DNA of 23,353 nt. It comes from Burkholderiaceae bacterium (GTDB lineage Bacteria; Pseudomonadota; Gammaproteobacteria; Burkholderiales; Burkholderiaceae). Shown here in pieces: positions 16,436 to 23,353 of the stretch (positions are counted from its first letter, which is position 1; the number at the start of each line of letters is the position of its first letter). A program made the translations under genes and the position numbers. The stretch spans positions 1 through 23,353 of the forward strand of contig CANCBK010000022.1 of the NCBI GenBank assembly GCA_947374315.1, read 5' to 3'. The notes under the pieces are model-generated. The model saw nothing but the letters and a program-made list of their open reading frames with translations. It was not told the DNA's origin and ran no database searches.

Positions 16436-17547
16436 CTATTGGCCAAGAAAGAAGGCAATTGGCGACGCCACCATTTCAGCGATGGATTAATGCGATTGCG
16501 AATAAGTAAAAACGCCATGCCAAAAGCGAGTGCATGTATGGGCCAGGCTGCCACGAAAACATTCACCTTGCCCTGTGACACAAAGTTTTGAGTCAGATTC
16601 AATAGGTTGCTATAGATTAGATAAATCAGAACCGCATAAAACATGGCCGTGTAGTTGCCAAGCCTTGGATTGACATAGGCTAAGGGGATGGCAATCAATA
16701 CCAGGCCAAGAGCCATTAAAGGCAAGCCGATGCGCCAAAGTAATTCAGCGCGATTGGGATTCATTTGGTCGGGATTTTGATCATCCATTAGCTGCTGAAT
16801 GGTCTTCTCTCTATCGCGTGGCGCTGGATCAAGGGCGCTCTTGCTGTGAATTTGCGTGCTGTACTCTGCAAACTCTAGGATTCTAAAATCGGGCTGTGTT
16901 GGCAATCCTTCATAGCGTCGACCATTGTTGAGCACGATGGATTTCCCACCATCTTTTGCATTCTCAATAAATCCAGTAGAGGCGACGGCAACACTCAATC
17001 GACCATTTTTGGTTTCAGCAGCAAAGATATTTTTTACTTCACGTTTATTGATATCCAGCTCTTCAATAAAAAATACCCGTTCTGCTTTAGCGGACTCTCT
17101 AAATTGGCCTGCTGCAACCATAGACACATCGCTGCGCTGTTGAAATCGCTGGCTAATGATGGAGGATTCGCGATTAGCCCAGGGCCAAACAAACAAGGCC
17201 AGTAAAGCGATAACGATGATTAAGGGCGTCGCAAATTGCAGGATGGGGCGAATTAGGCTGGCAATACTGAGTCCACTGGCAAACCAAACAATCATTTCAG
17301 AATCTTTGTACCAACGCACCAGCACGATGAGGACGGCTACAAAGAGCGAAACGGTCAACAGGACGGCCATGTAGCCTAGGGTGGCTAAGGCGATCAGGAC
17401 GAGGGCGTCCTCTGGATTGACGGCGCCATTGGCGGCAAACCCCAAAATTCGGATGACCAAGGTGGTGATCATGATGGTTACCAAGACCAAAAAGACGCCA
17501 CCAGTCGTAAAACTGAGTTCGCGGCGAAGGGCTTGGTGAAAAATCAT
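16432..17547 (-). CDS. lptF: LPS export ABC transporter permease LptF
   Basis: This 371-residue partner permease of LptG has the same layout: N-terminal helices at about 15-40, 55-78 and 98-120, a periplasmic jellyroll at about 125-260, and C-terminal helices at about 268-350. IFHQALRRELSFTTGGVFLVL at the N-terminus and YKDSEMIVWFASG (about 80-92), a coupling region for LptB, are family features. It is the first gene of the lptF-lptG unit and lies 123 bp from the divergent pepA, an arrangement also found in E. coli. The upstream region gives no clear minus-strand promoter. Confidence 0.94.
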   Translation of the reverse strand: MIFHQALRRELSFTTGGVFLVLVTIMITTLVIRILGFAANGAVNPEDALVLIALATLGYMAVLLTVSLFVAVLIVLVRWYKDSEMIVWFASGLSIASLIRPILQFATPLIIVIALLALFVWPWANRESSIISQRFQQRSDVSMVAAGQFRESAKAERVFFIEELDINKREVKNIFAAETKNGRLSVAVASTGFIENAKDGGKSIVLNNGRRYEGLPTQPDFRILEFAEYSTQIHSKSALDPAPRDREKTIQQLMDDQNPDQMNPNRAELLWRIGLPLMALGLVLIAIPLAYVNPRLGNYTAMFYAVLIYLIYSNLLNLTQNFVSQGKVNVFVAAWPIHALAFGMAFLLIRNRINPSLKWWRRQLPSFLANR

Positions 17548-17670
17548 AACTAGACTAAATAATGTATTGGGATGGCTGTTATTGGCTTACTCAAGATGTA
17601 AGACTTCATGTCGGAGGATAATGGATAAAACTCCCTTTTCTCTTGAATTGACTTAAAACTACCTTAAGAC
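17548..17670. promoter_or_regulatory. Divergent lptF/pepA intergenic region with a possible leader ORF
   Basis: This 123-bp region must drive lptF leftward and pepA rightward. No textbook -35/-10 pair stands out. A GGAGG at 17613-17617 precedes ATG at 17621 by only 3 bp, opening an 11-codon frame that stops at 17656, 14 bp before the pepA ATG. The same bases contain GATAAT (17617-17622), which could instead be a -10 box. pepA itself lacks a clear ribosome site. Confidence 0.3.
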
Positions 17671-19275
17671 ATGATGACTATTCAATTTAGCACCAAGATT
17701 TTCTCGCAAGCCGATGTGCACAATCCTAAACAGCTCAAGGCAAGTTTGGCCACTTTACTGGCTCAGAACTCGGATTGCCTTGTTTTGGCTTACTCAAAAG
17801 CAGACTTAGATGCTTTGGGCTCGGCCAAATCTAAAGTGGGCCTCCTGATGGAGTTAGATCGACTTCTGGGTGGCTCGGTAACTCATGCGAATCTTGTGGG
17901 TGATTTAGATGGTCAGCAGGCCTCGATTTGTATTTTGCGCGCAGAAAAATCTTGGGCGGGCGCTGGTGTAAAGGCAAAACGCGTTCTGTTGGTTTGCTTG
18001 GGCGATGTCGCTGTAGCCAGCGAACGCAGCTTGAGTGCTTATTCAAAAATTGCCAAAGCGGCTTTAAAGCAATTAAGTGGTAGCGCGATTCAAAATGCCC
18101 TATGGTTCATCCCCAGCTTTGCCTTGGGTCATCGGGCCGACTTTATCGCAGAAGAGGTTCGCTTAACCATTCAATATGCTGGAGACCAAGCCTATCGTTT
18201 TGGTGTGCGTCAGCCAGCCATGAAGTTCAAGGCTAAAGACAAGGCCGATAGTTTCACTCAGCTTATTTTTGCGGGCAATGATGCTTGTGCTAAAGCGCTT
18301 AAGGCTGCGGTATCAGAAGGCGCTGCCATGGTTGAGGGCATGAACTTGGCTAAAGATTTGGGTAACTTACCTCCTAATATTTGCACGCCTACTTACCTGG
18401 GCAAAGCCGCACAGGGCTTGAGCAAGAAGACCGCCTTGAAGGTTGAGGTGTTGGGTAGAAAGCAGATAGAGGCTTTGGGTATGGGCTCATTTCTATCGGT
18501 TGCCAAAGGATCAGATACGCCTCCACAATTTATTGTGATGCGTCATCAAGGTGGCAAAGTGGGTGAGGCGCCAATTGTATTTGTGGGCAAAGGCATTACC
18601 TTTGATACCGGCGGCATTTCATTAAAGCCTGGTGAGGCGATGGACGAGATGAAGTACGACATGTGTGGCGCAGCATCTGTCATCGGCACCATGTACGCTA
18701 CCGCATTGATGAAGTTAAAAAAGAATGTGATCGGCGTTATCCCCACTTGTGAAAATATGCCATCCGGTCAAGCCACTCGTCCTGGTGATATTGTGAAAAG
18801 CATGTCAGGCCAGACGATTGAGATTCTGAATACCGATGCTGAAGGCCGTTTGATTCTGTGTGATGCCTTAACGTATGTTGAGCGTTTCAAGCCGAAGGCG
18901 GTAATCGATGTGGCTACCTTGACTGGCGCTTGCATCATCGCTTTAGGGCATGTGCATAGCGGGGTATTTTCTGATGATGAAGGTTTGGTTGGCGCCTTAA
19001 CCAAGGCGGGCCATGCTTCTCTGGATACCGTATGGCGCTTACCTTTGGATGCCGCATATCACGAGCAACTAAAGTCAAACTTTGCGGATGTAGCCAATAT
19101 TGGTGGGCGCCCTGCGGGTAGCGTGACTGCGGCTTGCTTTCTTTCGCGCTTTACCGAGAAATACAAATGGGCTCACTTGGATATCGCGGGCACCGCTTGG
19201 AAAAGTGGTGCAGCCAAAGGCTCTACTGGTCGCCCAGTACCCTTGCTAGTGAATTATTTGCTAGAGCAAAAATAA
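17671..19275 (+). CDS. pepA: Leucyl aminopeptidase (cytosol aminopeptidase, M17)
   Basis: PepA is a hexameric, two-metal aminopeptidase that trims N-terminal residues. E. coli PepA additionally binds DNA as a regulator and Xer recombination accessory, a role that cannot be read from this sequence. The 534-residue protein has a variable N-terminal domain (1-190) and the conserved catalytic domain. Metal and catalytic ligands are visible: K307 and D312 in GKGITFDTGG, D330 in MKYDMCGA, and D389 and E391 in the M17 signature NTDAEGRLIL. Two adjacent ATGs at 17671 and 17674 are equivalent candidates. It is 17 bp upstream of holC, the same pairing as in E. coli and many proteobacteria, and divergent from lptF. 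Confidence 0.96.
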   Translation: MMTIQFSTKIFSQADVHNPKQLKASLATLLAQNSDCLVLAYSKADLDALGSAKSKVGLLMELDRLLGGSVTHANLVGDLDGQQASICILRAEKSWAGAGVKAKRVLLVCLGDVAVASERSLSAYSKIAKAALKQLSGSAIQNALWFIPSFALGHRADFIAEEVRLTIQYAGDQAYRFGVRQPAMKFKAKDKADSFTQLIFAGNDACAKALKAAVSEGAAMVEGMNLAKDLGNLPPNICTPTYLGKAAQGLSKKTALKVEVLGRKQIEALGMGSFLSVAKGSDTPPQFIVMRHQGGKVGEAPIVFVGKGITFDTGGISLKPGEAMDEMKYDMCGAASVIGTMYATALMKLKKNVIGVIPTCENMPSGQATRPGDIVKSMSGQTIEILNTDAEGRLILCDALTYVERFKPKAVIDVATLTGACIIALGHVHSGVFSDDEGLVGALTKAGHASLDTVWRLPLDAAYHEQLKSNFADVANIGGRPAGSVTAACFLSRFTEKYKWAHLDIAGTAWKSGAAKGSTGRPVPLLVNYLLEQK

Positions 19276-19292
19276 GCGCAAAAGATAATCCC

Positions 19293-19757
19293 ATGGCTCG
19301 AATTGATTTTCACAGCAATGTCAGTGATAAGTTGGAATACGCTTGCCGCTTGACGCGCAAGATTTGGAGTGCCACTCCTGATGGGGAGCCTGTTCGCAAC
19401 ATTGTGATGGTGGGTGAGATGGCGGATCTCAAAAAGTTAGATGAGCTTCTGTGGGTGTTTAGCGCTACTGATTTTTTGCCGCACTGTTTTATTGGTGATG
19501 AAGCTGCAATAGAGACACCCATCGTGTTGACGGATGATTTTTCTTCGCCAGCCTTATCTCAACTTCCCCATGCAGATGTCATGATTCATTTGGGCATGCG
19601 GATGCCGAAAGATGTTCCTGCGCTAGTTGCACGCTTCCCTAGAATTGTTGAGGTCGTGACTACTCATGAGGCGGAGCGTCTTGCGGGCCGTGATCGCTAT
19701 AAGGCTTATCGGGATCTGGGTCATGAGTTGCATAATTTCGATCAATCTAAAGCCTGA
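19293..19757 (+). CDS. holC: DNA polymerase III subunit chi
   Basis: Chi links the clamp loader, through psi, to the SSB C-terminal tail. The 154-residue protein shows LDELLWVFSATDFLPHCF (about 50-67), a strand ending in VMIHLG, and the C-terminal RFPRIVEVVTTHE followed by a GRDRYKAYRDLGHELHNFD block, all characteristic of HolC. The start at 19293 matches the family N-terminus. A longer open frame back to 19134 overlaps pepA out of frame and is rejected. It lies 17 bp after pepA and 17 bp before lgt, so the three are probably co-transcribed. Confidence 0.94.
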   Translation: MARIDFHSNVSDKLEYACRLTRKIWSATPDGEPVRNIVMVGEMADLKKLDELLWVFSATDFLPHCFIGDEAAIETPIVLTDDFSSPALSQLPHADVMIHLGMRMPKDVPALVARFPRIVEVVTTHEAERLAGRDRYKAYRDLGHELHNFDQSKA

Positions 19758-19774
19758 TTTAAGTTCACTTTTCC

Positions 19775-20572
19775 ATGTTGATTCATCCCCAGTTTGATCC
19801 TGCCGCACTTCGTATCGGTTCCTTTGCCATTCATTGGTATGGCTTGATGTATCTCCTGGCTTTTGCCCAGTTCTTACTCTTGGGTCGTCTACGCATCCGC
19901 GCTCCGCAATATCAATCGCTGGGTTGGGCTTACAAGGATCTTGAGGATCTTTTGTTTGCGGGTGTATTGGGTGTTGTCCTGGGTGGCCGTTTGGGCTACA
20001 CCCTGTTTTATATGCCGGGCTATTACTTGTCACACCCCTTGAGTATTTTCAAGATATGGGAGGGTGGCATGTCCTTTCATGGCGGGCTCTTAGGTGTGCT
20101 ACTGGCATTATTTTGGTTTGCGCATCGTCGTAAGGTTTCTTTCTTTGTAGTGAGCGACCTCGTTGCACCCTTAGTGCCCTTTGGTTTGGCATTTGGGCGT
20201 TTAGGTAACTTCATTAATGGTGAGCTTTGGGGTAGGCCAACTGATTTACCGTGGGCCATGGTGTTCCCTATGGTGGACTCCATCCCTAGACACCCCTCTC
20301 AGATCTATCAACTCTTCGGCGAAGGCTTGATCCTAGGCATCCTCTTATGGATCTACTCTAGCAAGTCACATAGAGTGGGCCAGGTTTCCGGATTCTTTTT
20401 GCTTGGTTATGGAATTTGCCGATTCTTGGCAGAATTTGTACGTGAGCCCGATGCCTTCCTAGGCTTATTGGGGCTTGGGCTGTCGATGGGGCAGTGGTTA
20501 TCGATACCTATGATCATTTTCGGGATTTACCTTATAGTGAGAGAAAATGCGAAAAACGGCACTCATCAGTAG
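19775..20572 (+). CDS. lgt: Phosphatidylglycerol--prolipoprotein diacylglyceryl transferase
   Basis: Lgt attaches diacylglycerol from phosphatidylglycerol to the lipobox cysteine of prolipoproteins in the inner membrane, the first step of lipoprotein maturation. The 265-residue protein has about seven hydrophobic segments. Conserved features are [12 protein letters not shown] near the N-terminus, [11 protein letters not shown] with H102 (equivalent to E. coli H103), the Lgt signature [14 protein letters not shown] (141-154), and RHPSQIYQ (172-179). The last motif has glutamine where E. coli has glutamate. A late arginine, R216, fits the other essential arginine. It closes a pepA-holC-lgt run. 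Lipoprotein maturation also connects to the LPS assembly theme, but there is no direct genetic link. Confidence 0.96.
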   Translation: MLIHPQFDPAALRIGSFAIHWYGLMYLLAFAQFLLLGRLRIRAPQYQSLGWAYKDLEDLLFAGVLGVVLGGRLGYTLFYMPGYYLSHPLSIFKIWEGGMSFHGGLLGVLLALFWFAHRRKVSFFVVSDLVAPLVPFGLAFGRLGNFINGELWGRPTDLPWAMVFPMVDSIPRHPSQIYQLFGEGLILGILLWIYSSKSHRVGQVSGFFLLGYGICRFLAEFVREPDAFLGLLGLGLSMGQWLSIPMIIFGIYLIVRENAKNGTHQ

Positions 20573-20701
20573 TTAAAAGTATGGTTTTTAAGGTTTTTTG
20601 CAGTCAATTTCTATAAATTGCGCAAATTTCCCTTGGAAATGCTCCTTATTCGCTAAATTTACCCAATTTCTAACCTTTTGCACTCAATTCGAAAGTAATC
20701 C
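20573..20701. promoter_or_regulatory. Regulatory region upstream of malonyl-CoA decarboxylase
   Basis: This 129-bp AT-rich gap holds a candidate promoter, TTGGAA (20633-20638) and TAAATT (20654-20659) with 15-bp spacing. A perfect dyad CAATTT-CTAT-AAATTG (20605-20620) lies just upstream of the -35. A near-identical 14-mer (TTTTGCAGTCAATT at 20596, TTTTGCACTCAATT at 20676) recurs exactly 80 bp apart. These would suit a dedicated regulator; binding is inferred. No terminator for lgt is evident. Confidence 0.4.
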
Positions 20702-22006
20702 ATGCTGGAGAAGTTAACCAAAGCTCGAAATTTGTCTAAAGCAAATAATGCGATTAAGCGCTTGATATCCGAGCGAGGAGAGTCCAACGCACTCAGCATG
20801 GCTGATGATGTGGTCAACAATTACCGGAAATTAGCCAAAGATCAGTATGTTTCTTTCTTTACATTTCTTTTTGAGAAGCTCAATCCTCAGGCTGATGTTG
20901 TGCTCAAAGCGGCGCAAAATTTTGTTGCCGAATCTAGTGCGCGTAATTACATCCAACTTCAAAAAGCATCAGAGTCTCCTCGTCAAGAATTTTTCCGTCG
21001 TTTAAATCGCGCTAGTCACGGCACTTCAGCGGTGGTGCAGATGCGTCGAGATCTATTGCAAATTTTAGATAAAAAACCAGAGTTAGCGGCTGTTGATTTT
21101 GATATGCGCCACTTACTTTCTTCTTGGTTTAATCCGGGATTTTTGAAGATGCATCAAGTTGACTGGAAGTCCCCAGCGGAAGTGCTTGAGAAGCTGATTC
21201 AGCATGAAGCGGTTCATGCTATTGATGGCTGGGATGACCTCCGTCGCCGACTGCAGCCGGATCGTCGCTGCTTTGCTTTCTTTCACCCTCAACTGCCTAG
21301 CGAGCCTCTAATCTTTGTTGAGGTTGCACTCTTGCCTGAGATCCCAGGGGTCATTACACCATTGGTAGATAAAAAGGCGGAGACTGTTGATCAAGTGTCT
21401 CAATATAAGGTTGCTGTTTTCTACTCCATTAGTAACTGTGAGCCTGGGCTTCGCGGCGTGTCGATGGGTAACTTTTTAATTAAGCGTGTAGCGGAAAAAT
21501 TGCATGCCGAATTTCCGGGCATCAAAACATTTGTGACTTTGTCGCCTATCCCTGGGTTAATGGACTGGATTGCAGCAGGTGCTAATTTAGGCGAAGGTGT
21601 CCCTGCCGATAGGCTAAAGCCAAATCTTAAGGTGGCCCGAGATGCTGCTTTGGCGGTGCTCAAGCTAGAGAGTCAATCATGGAGTGAGCGATTGGCGGGC
21701 GGCTGGCACCCCGATCTTGCTTCTGAGAAAGAAAAAGCCGCTTTACTAGGCTTGGCAGCTATTTACTTGGGGCTGGCTTCAACTGGGCGTGATGGCAATC
21801 CAGTCGCGAAATTTCATTTAGGCAATGGTGCCAAGCTGCACCTGATTAATTGGGCTGGCGATCTGTCGCGTAAGGGTTTACGCCAATCCGCCGGCTTGAT
21901 GGTTAATTACTTATATGACCTTGGCAGTGTGGAAGACAACCATGAGCGCTTTGCGAGTGGTGAAATAGCGTATTCAAGGGCTGTAGGCCGTTTAATGCAG
22001 CCTTAA
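20702..22006 (+). CDS. mcd: Malonyl-CoA decarboxylase
   Basis: This 434-residue enzyme converts malonyl-CoA to acetyl-CoA and CO2. It has an N-terminal helical domain (1-140) and a GNAT-like catalytic domain. FYSISNCEPGLRGVSMGNFLIK (about 240-261, written in two overlapping family blocks) is conserved. TLSPIPG carries the catalytic serine S281, and FHLGNGAKLHLINW carries the histidine H372, matching the Ser-His pair known from human and bacterial homologues. It is shorter than the eukaryotic enzyme, lacking a targeting peptide. In rhizobia this enzyme is the MatA component of malonate catabolism. Here a TRAP transporter follows 121 bp downstream on the same strand, which suggests uptake and breakdown of malonate or a related acid. 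A malonyl-CoA synthetase (MatB) is not in the window. A dyad and repeats precede it. Confidence 0.93.
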   Translation: MLEKLTKARNLSKANNAIKRLISERGESNALSMADDVVNNYRKLAKDQYVSFFTFLFEKLNPQADVVLKAAQNFVAESSARNYIQLQKASESPRQEFFRRLNRASHGTSAVVQMRRDLLQILDKKPELAAVDFDMRHLLSSWFNPGFLKMHQVDWKSPAEVLEKLIQHEAVHAIDGWDDLRRRLQPDRRCFAFFHPQLPSEPLIFVEVALLPEIPGVITPLVDKKAETVDQVSQYKVAVFYSISNCEPGLRGVSMGNFLIKRVAEKLHAEFPGIKTFVTLSPIPGLMDWIAAGANLGEGVPADRLKPNLKVARDAALAVLKLESQSWSERLAGGWHPDLASEKEKAALLGLAAIYLGLASTGRDGNPVAKFHLGNGAKLHLINWAGDLSRKGLRQSAGLMVNYLYDLGSVEDNHERFASGEIAYSRAVGRLMQP

Positions 22007-22127
22007 TTGAGCGGGAAAAGTAAAGCGGTGTATTGGCATAAAATGTGTCAGCAATATGTCAAAAGCTACAAAACCAATATTTAGTAGTTTTTGAATTCAA
22101 TATAAAAAAGATAAATAGGAGATCAGC
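22007..22127 (+). promoter_or_regulatory. Upstream region of the TRAP transporter genes
   Basis: The 121-bp AT-rich gap contains a perfect 10-bp palindrome TTGAATTCAA (22091-22100). Three CAATAT hexamers sit at 22052, 22075 and 22098, each exactly 23 bp apart. A strong ribosome site AGGAGA (22117-22122) lies five bases before the ATG. A TTGGCA (22033) with TATGTC 16 bp on is a weak promoter candidate. Regulation is inferred. Confidence 0.35.
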
Positions 22128-23192
22128 ATGAGCAATGAATTTAATTCAGGATCAAACAAATCCAAACCGAATGAACTGCGCCGTCAGATTTTGGTAAGCA
22201 CTGCAGTCGCCCCTTTGATGGGCTATGGGTCTGCGTTATTCGCGCAGGAAGCGTCGAAGACTCTGAATATTTCCCATCAATTTCCTGGTGGCACGATACA
22301 AGCTGGGGATTTCCGCGATCGTCTCTGCCGCAAATTTGCCGAGTCTGTTGAAAAGCGCACCAAGGGCGCCTTGAAGTTCCAAGTGTATCCAGGCTCATCG
22401 CTCATGAAAACAAATGCGCAATTTAGCGCATTGCGTAAAGGCGCATTAGATATTTCTTTATTTCCGCTGCCTTACGCCGGCGGTGAAGTGCCAGAGGTCA
22501 ATATTGGCTTGATGCCTGCCCTGGTAACGAGTTATGAGCAGGCCGCAAAGTGGAAAACCGCAGAGGTAGGACGTTTACTGACCAAGGCTTTAGAAGACAA
22601 GGGAATTGTTATTCTGAGTTGGGTTTGGCAGGCTGGTGGCGTTGCTAGCAGATCTAAGCCGATTGTTCTGCCTGATGATGTTAAGGGAATGAAAATTCGT
22701 GGCGGTAGTCGTGAATTCGACACGATGTTAAAGGCCGCTGGTGCCTCAGTTATTTCTTTGCCGTCTAACGAAATCTACGCGGCCATGCAAACCGGTGCAA
22801 TGGACGCTGCCTTCACTTCATCTACTAGTTTCATGTCCTTCAAGCTAGAAGAGTTGGCAAAGGGATTTACTAGTGCTCGAAATAAATCGTACTGGTTTAT
22901 GTTGGAGCCTTTGCTAATGTCCAAGCAAATTTTTGATGCGTTACCTAAAGATCAGCGCGATGCGTTGATGGCCGCAGGCGCAGAGATGGAAAAGTTTGGC
23001 ATGGAAGCGGCCAAGGATGATGACAAGACCGCTGCTTTGGCATACGCCAGAGCAGGCAGCAAGGTTGTTGACTTGGATGCAGCCATTGTTGAGAAATGGC
23101 GCGTTATTGCACGTCAAACTGCGTGGAAGGATTATTCAGAAAAGAATCCGACATGCGCTGCCCTCTTAGCCGCCGCAGAGAAGTTGGTCTAA
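22128..23192 (+). CDS. dctP: TRAP transporter substrate-binding protein (DctP family), Tat-type signal
   Basis: This 354-residue periplasmic solute receptor captures an organic acid for a tripartite ATP-independent transporter. The N-terminus has a polar n-region, twin arginine (R18, R19, RRQIL), a moderately hydrophobic stretch and an ALFA-Q cleavage site after about residue 39, suggesting Tat rather than Sec export. The mature part shows PGSSLMKT (about 88-95), GALDIS (about 105-110) and GMKIRGG with R191, the conserved arginine that salt-bridges the ligand carboxylate in characterised members, then QTGAMDAAFT (about 221-230). It begins with a strong ribosome site and is followed 3 bp later by the DctQ-like gene. 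Proximity to malonyl-CoA decarboxylase suggests malonate as ligand, but the sequence does not specify it. Confidence 0.93.
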   Translation: MSNEFNSGSNKSKPNELRRQILVSTAVAPLMGYGSALFAQEASKTLNISHQFPGGTIQAGDFRDRLCRKFAESVEKRTKGALKFQVYPGSSLMKTNAQFSALRKGALDISLFPLPYAGGEVPEVNIGLMPALVTSYEQAAKWKTAEVGRLLTKALEDKGIVILSWVWQAGGVASRSKPIVLPDDVKGMKIRGGSREFDTMLKAAGASVISLPSNEIYAAMQTGAMDAAFTSSTSFMSFKLEELAKGFTSARNKSYWFMLEPLLMSKQIFDALPKDQRDALMAAGAEMEKFGMEAAKDDDKTAALAYARAGSKVVDLDAAIVEKWRVIARQTAWKDYSEKNPTCAALLAAAEKLV

Positions 23193-23195
23193 GCC

Positions 23196-23353
23196 ATGGC
23201 GTTCATTCTTCAAGCGGCCGGGCGATTGGCGTCCGGCCTTAACAAGTTAATGGTATTGCTAGGTTCACTTGCTTTAATCGCAGCTTCCGTCATCCTGAGC
23301 TATAGCGTAGCCTCACGTGCTTTCTTTCAGGCAACTACGGATTGGCAAGATGA
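23196..23353 (+). CDS. dctQ: TRAP transporter small permease (DctQ family), 3'-truncated by the window edge
   Basis: ATG at 23196, three bases after the dctP stop, opens a frame that runs to the window end (52 codons visible). The product has a short amphipathic start, a hydrophobic segment (about residues 18-40, LMVLLGSLALIAAS and onward) and then TTDWQD, which fits the conserved T-x-WQDE position after the first helix of four-helix DctQ proteins. This small membrane subunit pairs with the large DctM permease, expected next outside the window. Position directly after dctP supports the call. Only the first helix can be seen. Confidence 0.85.
   Translation, partial: MAFILQAAGRLASGLNKLMVLLGSLALIAASVILSYSVASRAFFQATTDWQD

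Noticed and set aside
19134..19292. N-terminal extension of the holC frame
   Set aside because: It overlaps the conserved pepA 3' end out of frame and has no HolC similarity.
1..23353. CRISPR array, toxin-antitoxin, phage defence or biosynthetic cluster
   Set aside because: No spaced repeats, no paired small ORFs of that kind, and every sizeable frame is explained by a recognised housekeeping or transport gene.

Overview
The window is a gene-dense, mostly housekeeping stretch of a betaproteobacterial chromosome. Protein character and gene neighbourhood point to Burkholderiaceae, and a Polynucleobacter-like organism is my best guess. That guess comes from recognising the proteins, not from a database search. 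Base composition is moderate (near half G+C by eye), with AT-rich intergenic stretches. I see no insertion sequence, integrase, phage gene, CRISPR array or compositional island. No gene-free stretch exceeds 300 bases; the longest gaps are about 140, 130, 121 and 123 bases.

Layout from left to right. (1) The 3' three quarters of dnaE (replicative polymerase alpha subunit) enters from the left edge. (2) Three glycosyltransferases on the minus strand (one GT9 heptosyltransferase-like and two GT2) form an LPS-core assembly cluster. It starts only 10 bp from the divergent msbA, the lipid A-core flippase. (3) A long minus-strand train reads yebC, purD, hemF, nadD, rsfS, rlmH, maf, rng. Most junctions are a few bases or 4-bp overlaps, suggesting one or two co-transcribed units with translational coupling. 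hemF and nadD appear to start with TTG directly after the preceding stop codon. (4) A tRNA-Leu(CAA) gene lies alone on the plus strand. (5) A CysB-type LysR regulator sits downstream of lptF-lptG, the permease pair of the LPS transport machine. (6) Divergent from lptF is pepA-holC-lgt (leucyl aminopeptidase, DNA polymerase III chi, prolipoprotein diacylglyceryl transferase). The lptG-lptF / pepA-holC arrangement is familiar from many proteobacteria. (7) The right end carries malonyl-CoA decarboxylase followed by the substrate-binding protein and the beginning of the small membrane subunit of a TRAP transporter. This looks like the start of a carboxylate, possibly malonate, utilisation locus that continues off the edge.

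Functional themes are LPS biogenesis (three glycosyltransferases, MsbA, LptF, LptG), lipoprotein maturation (Lgt), ribosome maintenance and RNA processing (RsfS, RlmH, RNase G), cofactor and nucleotide synthesis (NadD, HemF, PurD), and the replisome (DnaE, HolC). The accessory-looking part is the malonyl-CoA decarboxylase/TRAP locus, with dyad and repeat elements in its upstream regions. I found no clearly undescribed system. The most interesting signals are that locus, the very tight waaE-like/msbA divergent junction with both start codons adjoining -10-like boxes, and the TTG-start chain.
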